A stretch of 64,000 nucleotides of DNA, taken from the NCBI GenBank assembly GCA_035527895.1, contig DATKZQ010000106.1:1-64000 (forward strand), written 5' to 3'. Shown here one piece after another: positions 1 to 8,283 of the stretch (the stretch's first letter is position 1; every line of letters begins with the position of its first letter). A program made the position numbers and the translations under genes. The stretch comes from JADFWK01 sp035527895. GTDB taxonomy: Bacteria; Desulfobacterota; DSM-4660; Desulfatiglandales; B25-G16. A model generated the notes under the pieces. It searched no databases. It saw only the letters and a list, made by a program, of their open reading frames with translations, and was not told the DNA's origin.

Positions 1-55
1 AAGTTGGATCTGGACTAGTTTTTTTGGCAAGATAAAAGCGATTCCATCTATAGCC

Positions 56-294
56 GCATAACAAGGCCGTTGAAGGCGGAGCGGCTATTACGTGTGAACG
101 AGAATCGGGGACATACATAGAGAATCGGGGGCATACATAAGATTATAAGTTGTCGGGATTCTGGCCCTATATCGAGGCGTGGGATTCCTTTCCCTGCTGA
201 GACGTCGCTCACGCTCCAGCTCTTTGGCACTTCAGTTGCAGAAGGAGCATGTGTCGCGCCCAAGGGGTACAGCTCATCTTGCAGCACGTTATGC
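56..294. other. possible degenerate attC halves at the window's left edge
   Basis: GCATAAC at 56-62 is followed by AAGGCCGTTGAAG, which resembles the R''-L'' half of an integron attC site. Its exact reverse complement GTTATGC lies at 288-294, just before the next gene, where an R' box would sit. The 233 bases between them are too long for a usual attC (roughly 57-141 bp), and the inner L boxes do not pair well. If real, the site is broken or has an insertion; the 20-bp tandem repeat at 101-140 lies inside it. Otherwise I see no gene in bases 1-328. This is inference from pattern only. Confidence 0.3.
101..140. repeat. tandem 20-bp direct repeat
   Basis: Two head-to-tail copies of a 20-bp unit, AGAATCGGGGACATACATAG at 101-120 and a second copy with two mismatches at 121-140. 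The cause is unknown; it may be a remnant of an element end or simple replication slippage. Confidence 0.7.
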
Positions 295-328
295 TTCTTA
301 AGCTCTAAACGACTGTAAGGAGAAAAAA

Positions 329-760
329 ATGCGTTTTTTATTAGCAGTCATAAGTGTTTCGGCTATATTTTTGTGCAGTGTATCATTGGCACAATCTCCA
401 CCGTTCTCTAGAGTAACAATAGCCGGAGAAACCGATACTAAGTTTAAAAAAGTATCTCTTTTCGAGAGTGGCGGCTCAAGAAAACCCTTCAAAACTGAAC
501 ACATATCTGAATATGATGGGCAATATAGTATTGATGTGGACATCCCATATGATATGCGAAAGAAAGATAGTTATTTGTTTACAGATATGAGGTTCTGGGG
601 AGACAAGAATGATAACGGTATTAAAGATCCAGGAGAACCGATAAGTGAATGCCATTTTATTATCTGGGTGCCATCTGCTCAAATAGTTTATATGCAAGTT
701 TATAAAGGATCAAAATACCCGGTTGAATCTTCCATCCTTAATTATCATTATAAAAAATAG
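329..760 (+). CDS. secreted protein of unknown function, probable integron cassette gene
   Basis: A 143-residue protein that I do not recognise. It begins with a clear Sec signal peptide (hydrophobic residues about 3-20, likely cleavage after Ala21), so it is exported. Around residues 92-103 the pattern D-x-N-x-N-G-x-x-D-x-x-E resembles a calcium-binding loop. The start ATG has TAAGGAG six bases upstream. The gene is visibly richer in A+T than its neighbours and is followed after 10 bp by an attC-like site, which suggests a mobile gene cassette. Function is open; periplasmic calcium binding is only a guess from the loop. Confidence 0.7.
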   Translation: MRFLLAVISVSAIFLCSVSLAQSPPFSRVTIAGETDTKFKKVSLFESGGSRKPFKTEHISEYDGQYSIDVDIPYDMRKKDSYLFTDMRFWGDKNDNGIKDPGEPISECHFIIWVPSAQIVYMQVYKGSKYPVESSILNYHYKK

Positions 761-770
761 GAATCCCAGC

Positions 771-840
771 GCATAACCATTCGCTGCACCTGCAGGCGAA
801 CAGCTTTGCCGCTCGCCTGCAGTTGACCTCGTCGTTCAGA
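771..840 (+). other. attC-like recombination site
   Basis: A 70-bp element between two genes with the architecture of an integron attC. It has an R''-like box GCATAAC (771-777) followed by CATTCGCTGCACC, a perfect 10-bp inverted repeat CTGCAGGCGA / TCGCCTGCAG (790-799 and 813-822), and a right arm ending in TTGACCTCGTCGTTCAGA (823-840). The order and the TTCG/TCGTT flanks are typical of attC sites. The R' box (GTTCAGA, 834-840) departs from the GTTRRRY consensus, so the site may be degenerate. No integrase gene is in the window. Confidence 0.6.
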
Positions 841-857
841 ACCAAGGAGAAGGGATT

Positions 858-1796
858 ATGAAAGGAACTACAAGCGTCGCTTGGGTTACCCGTAGACAAA
901 GCTGCAAACCGGTTAAAAGACATTCGGTCTGTTTAGCCAGTTTTATTGTGATCTCGTTCTTAGTCTTTGGAGCAAGAGACGCGAAAGCAGGATGGCCCCA
1001 TGTTGTCCTTTCCAAAGATGGCACCCCAATCTCGTTTGAGGTCTACGGTGCTGGAAAACCGACTCTTGTGTTCGTGCACGGCTGGTGTTGCGATGCCCGT
1101 TACTGGCGTGCTCAGGTGCCACACTTCTCAAAGACTCATCGCATTGTCACGCTTGACCTTGCAGGCCACGGTCACTCAGGTACCACACGTTCGCAGTATT
1201 CCATGTTGGCTTTCGGAGAGGATGTTCAAGCAGTGACAGAGGCAATAGGTACTAATCGCGTCATTCTGGTGGGGCATTCCATGGGCGGCTCGGTAATTGC
1301 AGAGGCTGCCCGACTCATGCCGAACCGCGTTATAGGTCTAACCGGTATAGATACACTTGAAAACATAGAATATCCGATGACTCGCGAAGAGTTAGAAAAG
1401 ATGCTCGCTCCTTTGAAAAAGGATTTTCGATCCGGAAGTCGGCAATTCGTAGAGGAGATGATTTCACCTCACACCGATCCGCAGCTTCGCAAGTGGATTC
1501 TCTCAGATATTTCAGCTGCGCCACCTGCTGTTGCCTTAAGTGCAATGAACGAGATGATGTCACAGTATATCACAGGGGAAGCGGCCAAAATATTTGAAGA
1601 AATCCGCATTCCTGTCATAACCGTGAACGGAGATCTATGGCCCATTAACTATGAAGCAAACCGGCGGCATATGTCTTCTTTCGACGCCATTATCCTGAAA
1701 GGAGCGGATCATTTCCTAATGCTGGATCGTTCAGAAGAGTTCAATCACTATCTGGAGAAGGCAATACATAAGATTTTGGAGAATAGGGCTAAGTAG
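858..1796 (+). CDS. exported alpha/beta hydrolase, probable integron cassette gene
   Basis: A 312-residue alpha/beta-hydrolase-fold protein. The N-terminus has a basic stretch followed by a hydrophobic segment (about 24-38), consistent with a signal peptide or membrane anchor. The oxyanion loop is HG at 74-75, the nucleophile elbow is GHSMGG with Ser141, and the likely acid and base are Asp259 (in NGD) and His285 (in GADHF). All three triad residues are present, so it should be an active esterase, lipase or similar enzyme; the substrate cannot be read from sequence. The ATG is preceded by AAGGAGAAGGG, and the attC-like site ends 17 bp upstream, supporting a cassette origin. Confidence 0.85.
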   Translation: MKGTTSVAWVTRRQSCKPVKRHSVCLASFIVISFLVFGARDAKAGWPHVVLSKDGTPISFEVYGAGKPTLVFVHGWCCDARYWRAQVPHFSKTHRIVTLDLAGHGHSGTTRSQYSMLAFGEDVQAVTEAIGTNRVILVGHSMGGSVIAEAARLMPNRVIGLTGIDTLENIEYPMTREELEKMLAPLKKDFRSGSRQFVEEMISPHTDPQLRKWILSDISAAPPAVALSAMNEMMSQYITGEAAKIFEEIRIPVITVNGDLWPINYEANRRHMSSFDAIILKGADHFLMLDRSEEFNHYLEKAIHKILENRAK

Positions 1797-1850
1797 AATC
1801 GTGTGGCACTTTTGAAGTGCGGGAATAAGTAGTGTAAGGCTCCGAACCAG

Positions 1851-1934
1851 CGGATCAACCCGACAAGCAACCACTGGGCAAGTTTATCGGTTCCATCCGT
1901 AAGTCCGCGGCCGTATTTGCTTGCGGGTTATCCG
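1851..1934. other. long hairpin with single-base bulges on one arm
   Basis: The left arm at 1851-1870 pairs with the right arm at 1917-1934 in three blocks: CGGAT/ATCCG, AACCCG/CGGGTT and CAAGCAA/TTGCTTG, 18 bp in all. One unpaired C and one unpaired A bulge out of the left arm only, and the loop is about 46 nt. Extrahelical bases on a single arm are a hallmark of attC sites, and it lies just after a probable cassette gene. The usual unpaired central spacer is missing, so it could instead be an RNA structure of the upstream transcript. Confidence 0.5.
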
Positions 1935-1942
1935 CACCGACC

Positions 1943-1976
1943 CGGCCGAACGGAACGGCCGAGCATTTGTTTTTTT
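1943..1976 (+). terminator. possible intrinsic terminator
   Basis: A GC-only 6-bp stem CGGCCG (1943-1948 and 1956-1961) with a 7-nt loop is followed, after eight bases, by seven T residues (1970-1976). The gap between stem and T-run makes it weaker than a textbook terminator. It would end transcription of the hydrolase gene. Confidence 0.4.
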
Positions 1977-2052
1977 AGTTTTCAGCGTCCTCCCTTTGTA
2001 TTAACGTAGTGTAGGGCGGAATCGAATCGATACTATCTCGGAGGAGGAGGGT

Positions 2053-2388
2053 GTGGCAGAACTTTTCGAACAGACGGTCCTCAACGGTATGACTCTGGCC
2101 AATCGTTTCGTCAGGTCCGCTACGTGGGAAGGGCTGGCCACAGTAGAGGGCTTCGCGACCGAGGGTCTCGCAAAGCTGTTGGTGGACCTGGCGCGAGGGA
2201 ACGTGGGGCTGATCATTACCGGCCATGCCTATGTCAGTCCCGAGGGCCAGGCAGCCCCCGGGCAATTGGGCATCTACAGGGACGCGCATGTGTCTTCCCT
2301 GAAGAAGATGGTCGGAAAGATCCACGACGCCGAAGGCAAGATAGCCGTCCATCATGAAAAGCGGGCCCTTCAATATTTCAATATCTAA
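2053..2388 (+). pseudogene. truncated old-yellow-enzyme (NADH:flavin oxidoreductase) fragment
   Basis: The 111 residues match the N-terminal part of the OYE family: a beta strand ending in NRFVRSATWE, the GLIITGHAYV strand and the start of the next strand at KIAV. Here family members continue with the QL-H-AG strand, but this frame runs into unrelated residues and stops, so about two thirds of the barrel is missing. The GTG start is directly preceded by a strong GGAGGAGG, so the fragment may still be translated. No downstream remainder is seen in 2389-2850, which points to deletion rather than a simple frameshift. Confidence 0.75.
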
Positions 2389-2850
2389 TCTTAAGAAGCC
2401 TTAAAGATTTGATATTTTGCCATGAGCCCATCTTAGCAAAACCCCTCTTTATTGCCCCTCTCCTCCTGATATGCCTAACCCGCGAGCAGAAAGATACGCC
2501 CAACAAAGAGGCTTTCAGGAAGACTGGTTTCTCCAAGAAATAGATAATTGCTTGAAATTCGATATTTGATTCCGTAATCTCTGCTGAAATCAGGCGATGT
2601 TGAGACGTAAGCTATTGCATATAATTCTCAATCCATGGGGGCTTGATGAAACCCAAAGACGGTGTATCCTCTTTGTCTGACTCGGGGATCTGCTTACTGT
2701 CAATTCTGATTGCAGGCCCCATTATTATTTCAGTATATTTCGATCGATAGGTGTTCCTCCTAGAGTAAACCATCTTACCCTGCGAGGAGCGCGAAAGGGT
2801 AGCTTAAACCAACCGCATAGTAAACGACACAACACTGCGAGACTCGAACT
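2389..2850. other. intergenic stretch without a recognisable gene
   Basis: Only short open frames are present. The longest I noticed is about 34 codons from an ATG at 2646, with a hydrophobic stretch but no ribosome-binding site; I do not call it. The region probably includes the deletion scar of the upstream OYE fragment and the promoter of the next gene. Confidence 0.5.
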
Positions 2851-3534
2851 GTGAAAAAGGCCAGTGGCACAATGAAATTTACACAGCTCCCTATAGTCAT
2901 CCTCGTTGTCTTGGGTTTCCTGATTGTGCTCCCCACACCAGCGAGGGCCGAATGGTTCGGGGATCTTTATGTCGGGGTGGCTTCCACTGAAGACGGGGAA
3001 ATAACCCGTTCGGCTTTTGGTACGAGCGTTACCGAAAGTCAGGACTTCGGCAGCTCTTTCACGATAGGGCTGCGGGTTGGCAAATGGCTTGAGAATATAC
3101 CATGGCTTGGCTTTGCCATCGACTACTCCATCTTCAGCGTCAGTGTAGACCATGGAGATATCATTACCAGCCCCGTATCTCTATTGGCCATGGCACGAAT
3201 GCAGTGGATGGTGAGCACCGAATTTGCCAGGGGCAGGCTCCAACCCTATGTTGGCATGGGCCCGGCACTTTTCTACTCCCAGTTAAATTCTTTTTCTTCT
3301 GCACCATGGGGGCCCCTTGAAAAAGCCGGAGACCCCGATACATCCATCGACCTCGGCTTGGACGCACGGGTTGGCGTCGCATGGAGCATTACGCAAACCA
3401 TAGCACTCTTCGGAGAATACCGGTTTAGCACGTTTAAGCCGGAATTTGACGAAAATGCTTACGGCATGAGTGAAAAGATAGAAACCGAGCTGATCACCCA
3501 TTATGGTCTCGCAGGCATATCCTGCCGTTTCTAA
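2851..3534 (+). CDS. outer-membrane beta-barrel protein
   Basis: A 227-residue protein with a signal peptide (hydrophobic segment about 14-26, cleavage near ARA-EW). The mature part consists of alternating aromatic and hydrophobic strands, such as YVGVAST, SFTIGLRVGKW and GYVGMGPA-like segments, and ends in Phe (GLAGISCRF), the usual C-terminal signature of BamA-assembled barrels. It resembles OmpW/OmpA-type 8-stranded barrels in length. The start may be the GTG given here or the ATG at 2872; neither has a strong Shine-Dalgarno. A second barrel gene follows 37 bp downstream, so the two are probably co-transcribed. Function beyond an outer-membrane location is unknown. Confidence 0.75.
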   Translation: MKKASGTMKFTQLPIVILVVLGFLIVLPTPARAEWFGDLYVGVASTEDGEITRSAFGTSVTESQDFGSSFTIGLRVGKWLENIPWLGFAIDYSIFSVSVDHGDIITSPVSLLAMARMQWMVSTEFARGRLQPYVGMGPALFYSQLNSFSSAPWGPLEKAGDPDTSIDLGLDARVGVAWSITQTIALFGEYRFSTFKPEFDENAYGMSEKIETELITHYGLAGISCRF

Positions 3535-3571
3535 ATGCGTACTGACATCATTAAGGAGGGATGAAGTAATC

Positions 3572-4240
3572 ATGAACCATAAGCTTATGGTCATTATGGC
3601 CGCCCTGTTACTGACAATGAGCACGTCCACCTTTGCAGCAGATGAAACGCCAACGGGGAGCACCCACAAGCTGGGAGCAAGCCTTGCGCTTGCCCTCGTG
3701 CCATTCATCGGCGGAGTTTCAGGCCCGACAACACCGTTGTCAGACACCTACTACTCGGATACCTTTGACACTGGCTTTGGGGGCCGCCTTGAGCTGTTCT
3801 ACGACTGGAATGCGAACCTGAGAGGCCAAATCGGGGTCGTTCACAACCGCTGGAGTGGAAAATTTTTTACGGGAGGAGAGTTTCCCGACGGTGCACAGTT
3901 TGATGATTTCAGTTTGACCGGCCTCTACATTGGTCTAAAGGTGCGTTTTAGGGAAGCCGCTCGGCTGCGGCCCTTTATTCTGGGAAACCTGGGAATTGTC
4001 AAACTCTCCTCGGTAAAAGTAACCGTGAATGGAAATGAAATCCCTTACTGGTCCGATACAATGAGAGACTATCTTGACCTCGGGGCAGGCCTCGAGTACC
4101 AATTAACAGAGAGGGCTGCCGTGTTCTTTGATGTGCGTCTGGAAGTCTTTGGAAAACCTGACAGCGAGAACTGGCCCATAGCCGAAGCTACGGGAGGCGA
4201 TAGCCTGCCCATAACCATAGGTCTCGATATGCGATTCTGA
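3572..4240 (+). CDS. outer-membrane beta-barrel protein (second of a pair)
   Basis: A 222-residue protein beginning at the ATG preceded by AAGGAGGG (3553-3560); an upstream in-frame start at 3503 would overlap the previous gene and has no such site. It has a signal peptide (MNHKLMVIMAALLLTMSTSTFAA, cut near Ala23) followed by barrel-like strands (GGRLELFYDW, LTGLYIGLKVRF, LDLGAGLEYQL, AVFFDVRLEVF) and a terminal Phe (ITIGLDMRF). It shares the fold type and size of the upstream protein, but not obvious sequence identity. The pair may form one operon. A porin-like or structural role is inferred from the barrel only. Confidence 0.78.
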   Translation: MNHKLMVIMAALLLTMSTSTFAADETPTGSTHKLGASLALALVPFIGGVSGPTTPLSDTYYSDTFDTGFGGRLELFYDWNANLRGQIGVVHNRWSGKFFTGGEFPDGAQFDDFSLTGLYIGLKVRFREAARLRPFILGNLGIVKLSSVKVTVNGNEIPYWSDTMRDYLDLGAGLEYQLTERAAVFFDVRLEVFGKPDSENWPIAEATGGDSLPITIGLDMRF

Positions 4241-4339
4241 AAGGGCGTGGCTACGAGGTCTTTTTCTTAAGGGAGGATGCGGCCGTACAGAATATCATAG
4301 GAGGAGACATTGTGTCTCGGTCGAGAATAGTTGATGCTC

Positions 4340-5890
4340 TCACATCTTTTTCACCGCTCCCACAGCCACCAGATATAGAAGTCCCGATGCCTCGTTGAGC
4401 CCCAGGAGTGCAGCCGCCTCGCCGTCATAGAGGGCACCGATACCGCAGCAGCCCAGGCCCATGGCTGTGGCCACGACATACAGCCTCTGCCCCATCCGGC
4501 CGGCGGTCAGCATAGCATACCGGTACCCCCGTGCGCCCCAGGTGCGGTCAAGCACATGCAGATTGGTCAGAAAAAGGAAGTGAACCCCTGCATTGGCCAA
4601 CCACATTTGGTCGAGGCAAACCCGCGCCATTTTCTCTGTGAACGGTCCTCGTGCAACCATGCCTACACCTTCATGCTCCGGGTCCAGCACATAAAAGCCC
4701 TCTGACATGCCCTCCACCTGGTTCACAAGAAAGCCGGTGGCCACGGAGCGGGCATAAACCGATTCCGGCACGGAAAGGCCCTTGCTGCAGAGCGCTTGAA
4801 GGAAAGCCGTCAATTCTTCCTTGGACATAGGTTTGTTCACAAAATTACGTCTGGAGCGGCGATGAAACAGGGCATCGGGATAGTCCATATCCCCAGGCCA
4901 TGCGGTCGGGGCTTCTATCTTGCTCCAACCTTCCTCCGTTACGCCCAAATTCCGGACCATCTCCGTTTCCGGTGTTGTTCCTTTTGCACTGTCGGCCCCC
5001 GCCCGATCCGTCGCCCCTATAGCCGGGTAGTCAACCTCCTTCGCTGAAACAATGCTCGCTTCCCGAACGGTTTCGGACAGATCAGGGACCTCCGCCTCAC
5101 GCCTCTCAGGAACCGGCTCGTTTCCAAACACATGGGCAACCGCCAGGGTGACCTCTCTTTTATCGTCGATCCCGAGGAAATGGCCGACCCTTAGATCATC
5201 AAAATCATAGGAGAGATTAACGGCAAGGTTTTGAGACCTTAAAGCGAGGGCCAGATTCTCAGCCACATGGCCGGTGTCCAGCAGGTGGTAACGATAGGAG
5301 CGGGCCCGATATTTCCATGCGCTCCGGAAGAGAATCGCTGTCAAGAAAAAGGTGAGTGTGGGTACCCTTTCCTCCTGTGTTTGCGTTATGGCAAGGATAT
5401 GGGATGCGAAATCCCCCTGCCGAAGGGGGTAGAGACCGTGGCGGTTGATGGCAAAGTGATACAAACCGTCTTCCAAACCGTCAATCCCGCAGGAGGCCGC
5501 ATAGATTTCAGTGGGATACAAGGCGCCTGCCGAGGCAGCGCTTCGGTAGGAAAAATCTCCATCGGGGTGGCGGGCTTTGGCGGTTAAAGTGTTGGTAAGA
5601 AACAGAATTCGCGAGAGGGCCAACATGTCGAGTGGCCCATCATTCTCAGCCAACTCCTTCATGAGGGAAGACAGGGACCTCTTCGGGAATTCCACCGCTC
5701 GTGGAAGGTCCAAGGGTTGAATTCCCTCGTAGTCCTTAAACGCAGTGGGTTGATTCGCCCAGTCCAGAGAGTGGCCGGTCATGTTATGACGGTCATAACT
5801 CGTGTCGTGATGATACTGGTAGGATGAGTTTCTCACGTTACACATCAGACCACGCTCGCAGACCTTATAATCAATGCCCTCACACTTCAA
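4340..5890 (-). CDS. SagB-type dehydrogenase with two nitroreductase domains
   Basis: A 516-residue protein built from two nitroreductase-fold (FMN) domains. The N-terminal half has the SagB/ThcOx signature: YRSAASAGALYPTE for FMN phosphate binding and YRYHLLDTGHVAENLALA for the helix typical of SagB enzymes. The C-terminal half (about 335-516) restarts with FHRRSRRNF and ends in a second GLGCCGIGALYD segment. SagB-family enzymes oxidise azolines to azoles in RiPP maturation, but many stand-alone homologues have unknown substrates, and no precursor peptide or cyclodehydratase is seen nearby. The TTG start is weak; an ATG at 5845 is an alternative. It converges on the outer-membrane gene pair. 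Confidence 0.8.
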   Translation of the reverse strand: MKCEGIDYKVCERGLMCNVRNSSYQYHHDTSYDRHNMTGHSLDWANQPTAFKDYEGIQPLDLPRAVEFPKRSLSSLMKELAENDGPLDMLALSRILFLTNTLTAKARHPDGDFSYRSAASAGALYPTEIYAASCGIDGLEDGLYHFAINRHGLYPLRQGDFASHILAITQTQEERVPTLTFFLTAILFRSAWKYRARSYRYHLLDTGHVAENLALALRSQNLAVNLSYDFDDLRVGHFLGIDDKREVTLAVAHVFGNEPVPERREAEVPDLSETVREASIVSAKEVDYPAIGATDRAGADSAKGTTPETEMVRNLGVTEEGWSKIEAPTAWPGDMDYPDALFHRRSRRNFVNKPMSKEELTAFLQALCSKGLSVPESVYARSVATGFLVNQVEGMSEGFYVLDPEHEGVGMVARGPFTEKMARVCLDQMWLANAGVHFLFLTNLHVLDRTWGARGYRYAMLTAGRMGQRLYVVATAMGLGCCGIGALYDGEAAALLGLNEASGLLYLVAVGAVKKM

Positions 5891-6257
5891 CGTTAATGGA
5901 CTTTCAGAGGGGCTTGTTGATCTACAGGGTATGATATTGAATCCGCCAATTGAAGGTCAAGTAGAATCACGGGCACTATCTTACTGAAACGAACTCGAAG
6001 TGAGGTGTTTTTCAGTATGCCGAGCAGCTCTATGCTTATTCCACCTTAACATGATAGCCGAGCTATGGTATGACTCTCCCCTCTCCTTTTCTTGGATCCA
6101 TTGAGTTTTTTGATCAAGACATCGTGTCAGCGATCATCATTGACACATAAGCGTGATTTCCCTACACTCCTACCCTGAAAAAGCAAGAGCCTGATACGCG
6201 CTGGGATTGTATATGAAAGAAAACACCTTCAGACAGGATGTCAAAAGGAGCAACGAC
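5891..6257. other. divergent intergenic region
   Basis: It lies between the minus-strand SagB-type gene and the plus-strand membrane protein and must hold promoters for both. I see no clear -35/-10 pair, hairpin or small gene. Confidence 0.4.
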
Positions 6258-6944
6258 ATGAAAGCCTTGGGGCGAGCGATTTGGGTGGCGATTTTCGCTG
6301 TTGCCTTTGCCTGGGTCGAGAGCGCGGTGGTCGTTTATTTGAGGAAAATATACTTTGACGGTGTCTTCAGCTTTCCCCTGACCGTTGTCTGGGAGGAAGG
6401 CAAGCATGTTATTGATCCTCTGGTCAAGATCGAATTTGGGCGTGAGATTGCAACCATCATAATGCTTGTTGCGGTAGGGTGGGTCGCCGGAAGGACCAGG
6501 TTTCAGAGGTTTTGCCTTTTTATGATCGCCTTCGGGATCTGGGATATTTTCTACTACATCTGGCTCTATGTCATGGTGGGCTGGCCCGAAAGTCTTATGA
6601 CGTGGGATCTCTTATTCTACGTGCCCCTGCCCTGGGTTGGGCCGGTGCTCACGCCGGTACTGATTGCGGCTGCCATGGTTGGGGCGGGCTTACTCATTAT
6701 TCGCTACGAGGACAAAGGATATGTGATACGGTGGCGCTGGTATGATGTGGCCGTTGAAATAGCCTGCGGGCTGCTGCTCGTTGCTGCGTTTTGCTGGGAT
6801 TGGAAGAATATCTTGCAGGTTCCCGGTGACATCACACGAACCGGGATTCCCAACCCTTTTGGATGGTGGCTGTACGTGCCGGCTTTTCTTTTTTCCCTTG
6901 TCTATTTTGGTATACGCCTAAAGGTGATCCTTCTTAAGGACTAA
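6258..6944 (+). CDS. polytopic membrane protein of unknown function
   Basis: A 228-residue protein with about six hydrophobic segments (for example WVAIFAVAFAWVESAVVVYL near the start, IATIIMLVAVGWVAG, and a C-terminal WLYVPAFLFSLVYFGI). Acidic and tryptophan-rich loops lie between the helices. I do not recognise the family. The start chosen is the ATG with AAAAGGAGC at 6243-6251; an in-frame ATG at 6207 has no such site. It converges with the FAD oxidoreductase only 4 bp downstream, so the two are not co-transcribed. Confidence 0.65.
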   Translation: MKALGRAIWVAIFAVAFAWVESAVVVYLRKIYFDGVFSFPLTVVWEEGKHVIDPLVKIEFGREIATIIMLVAVGWVAGRTRFQRFCLFMIAFGIWDIFYYIWLYVMVGWPESLMTWDLLFYVPLPWVGPVLTPVLIAAAMVGAGLLIIRYEDKGYVIRWRWYDVAVEIACGLLLVAAFCWDWKNILQVPGDITRTGIPNPFGWWLYVPAFLFSLVYFGIRLKVILLKD

Positions 6945-6948
6945 GTAT

Positions 6949-8283
6949 TCAGATGGGCCGGGGATCAAAGCGCCGGTCCTCAAGGTGCATATAACCCAAG
7001 ATCGCCTTAGCGGTCAGGTTACGAATGGGCTCAGGAGGCCAGGGAAGTGTTCTGCGATTGACAAAGAAGACATCGGTTAAATCCGTCCGTCGTTCAAGCA
7101 CTAGATCGGCCACAGTGCGGCCGTTCAGATGTGTCAGGCTAACGCCGTGGCCAACACATCCCAGGCTATAGACGATGCTCTTGTCGCCCACATAACCAAG
7201 CGCCGGGGCCATATCCAGCGGAACCGAAACCGGACCGCCCCACTCATGAGTAAACCGGATCTCCCTTAGCACGGGAAAAATTTCGCCCACATCATCCTTT
7301 AGGGCAGCAAATGTGTCGTCGTTCAGGTCCCGGTCCATGTCAGAGCCGTAACTCAAAGAGATGTCCCTTCCGCCCATAAGGAGCCTATTGTCGGCGGTGA
7401 GGCGGTAGTAATGGACCAGGTTCCGTGCATCCTCGATGCCCTGGCGATTCTGCCAGCCAATCTCTTTGAAATGCTCCTCAGTCAAGGGCTCGGTTAGCAC
7501 AATGTACGTCCAGACCGGGACCTGTTTCCGTTTCAGTTGTGGGAAGAGGTGCGACCACGCATTGGCAGCCAATACCACTTTGGCGGCCTTGACACGACCA
7601 CCCGGCGTTTCCAGCACCACCTTTCCATTGCTCCTGGTGATTCCTGCTACCGGTGTATTCTCGAATATCCCGACGTCCATGGGCTCTATGGCTTCTTTCC
7701 AGCTCCATGCCAGCTTGGCAGGGTTTAGAATCCCGCACCGGGGCTCCCACCACGCGCCGAGGTACAGGGGACTTCGCACCCGTTGCTCCAGTTGCTCTTT
7801 GTCAAGCCATTCAATCCCCTCGAGCCCCAGCTTATGAGCCAGCTCAATTTCCTCAAGTATACGCTTCTTATACTTTTCGGAGGTAGCCACACGCAAAAAG
7901 CCAGGGTGTTCGTAATCGCAGTTCAACCCCAAGTCCACCACCAAATCACGGAGCATATCCACGGCCCTCTCCATATAGTGGTGGGCCTCCCTGGCCTTTG
8001 CCCTGCCAAAGCGTAGCGCGGTAATACCGAGGGTCAGGCCGAACAAGGTCATATTGAAGCCCCCGTTGCGGCCGCTGGCTCCAAAGCCTATGACCTGGCT
8101 CTCCAGAAGAACCACACGGATCCCCGGTTCGGCCTTCTTGAGGTGATAAGCAGATGACAAGCCGGTAAAACCGCCCCCAACGATGGCCACGTCAGCCTCT
8201 GTTTCGCCATGCAACGGATCGTTGGGGGTGTATTCCCTGGTGGTCAACCAGAAGCTCTTTTCCTTAAAATCCTCACTCGTCAT
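6949..8283 (-). CDS. FAD-dependent oxidoreductase, DAO family
   Basis: A 444-residue flavoprotein of the D-amino-acid-oxidase superfamily. The N-terminal Rossmann motif is DVAIVGGGFTGLSSAYHL (residues 31-48), then an acidic residue in VVLLES, then ASGRNGGFN, a segment typical of the PuuB/gamma-glutamylputrescine oxidoreductase branch. The C-terminal half has the substrate-domain strand and a final GCVGHGVSLTHLNG FAD-contact segment. Such enzymes oxidise secondary or primary amines or amino acids; the substrate is not evident. A PuuD-like hydrolase occurs 25 kb away, but the two are not adjacent, so a polyamine pathway is only speculative. Confidence 0.82.
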   Translation of the reverse strand: MTSEDFKEKSFWLTTREYTPNDPLHGETEADVAIVGGGFTGLSSAYHLKKAEPGIRVVLLESQVIGFGASGRNGGFNMTLFGLTLGITALRFGRAKAREAHHYMERAVDMLRDLVVDLGLNCDYEHPGFLRVATSEKYKKRILEEIELAHKLGLEGIEWLDKEQLEQRVRSPLYLGAWWEPRCGILNPAKLAWSWKEAIEPMDVGIFENTPVAGITRSNGKVVLETPGGRVKAAKVVLAANAWSHLFPQLKRKQVPVWTYIVLTEPLTEEHFKEIGWQNRQGIEDARNLVHYYRLTADNRLLMGGRDISLSYGSDMDRDLNDDTFAALKDDVGEIFPVLREIRFTHEWGGPVSVPLDMAPALGYVGDKSIVYSLGCVGHGVSLTHLNGRTVADLVLERRTDLTDVFFVNRRTLPWPPEPIRNLTAKAILGYMHLEDRRFDPRPI

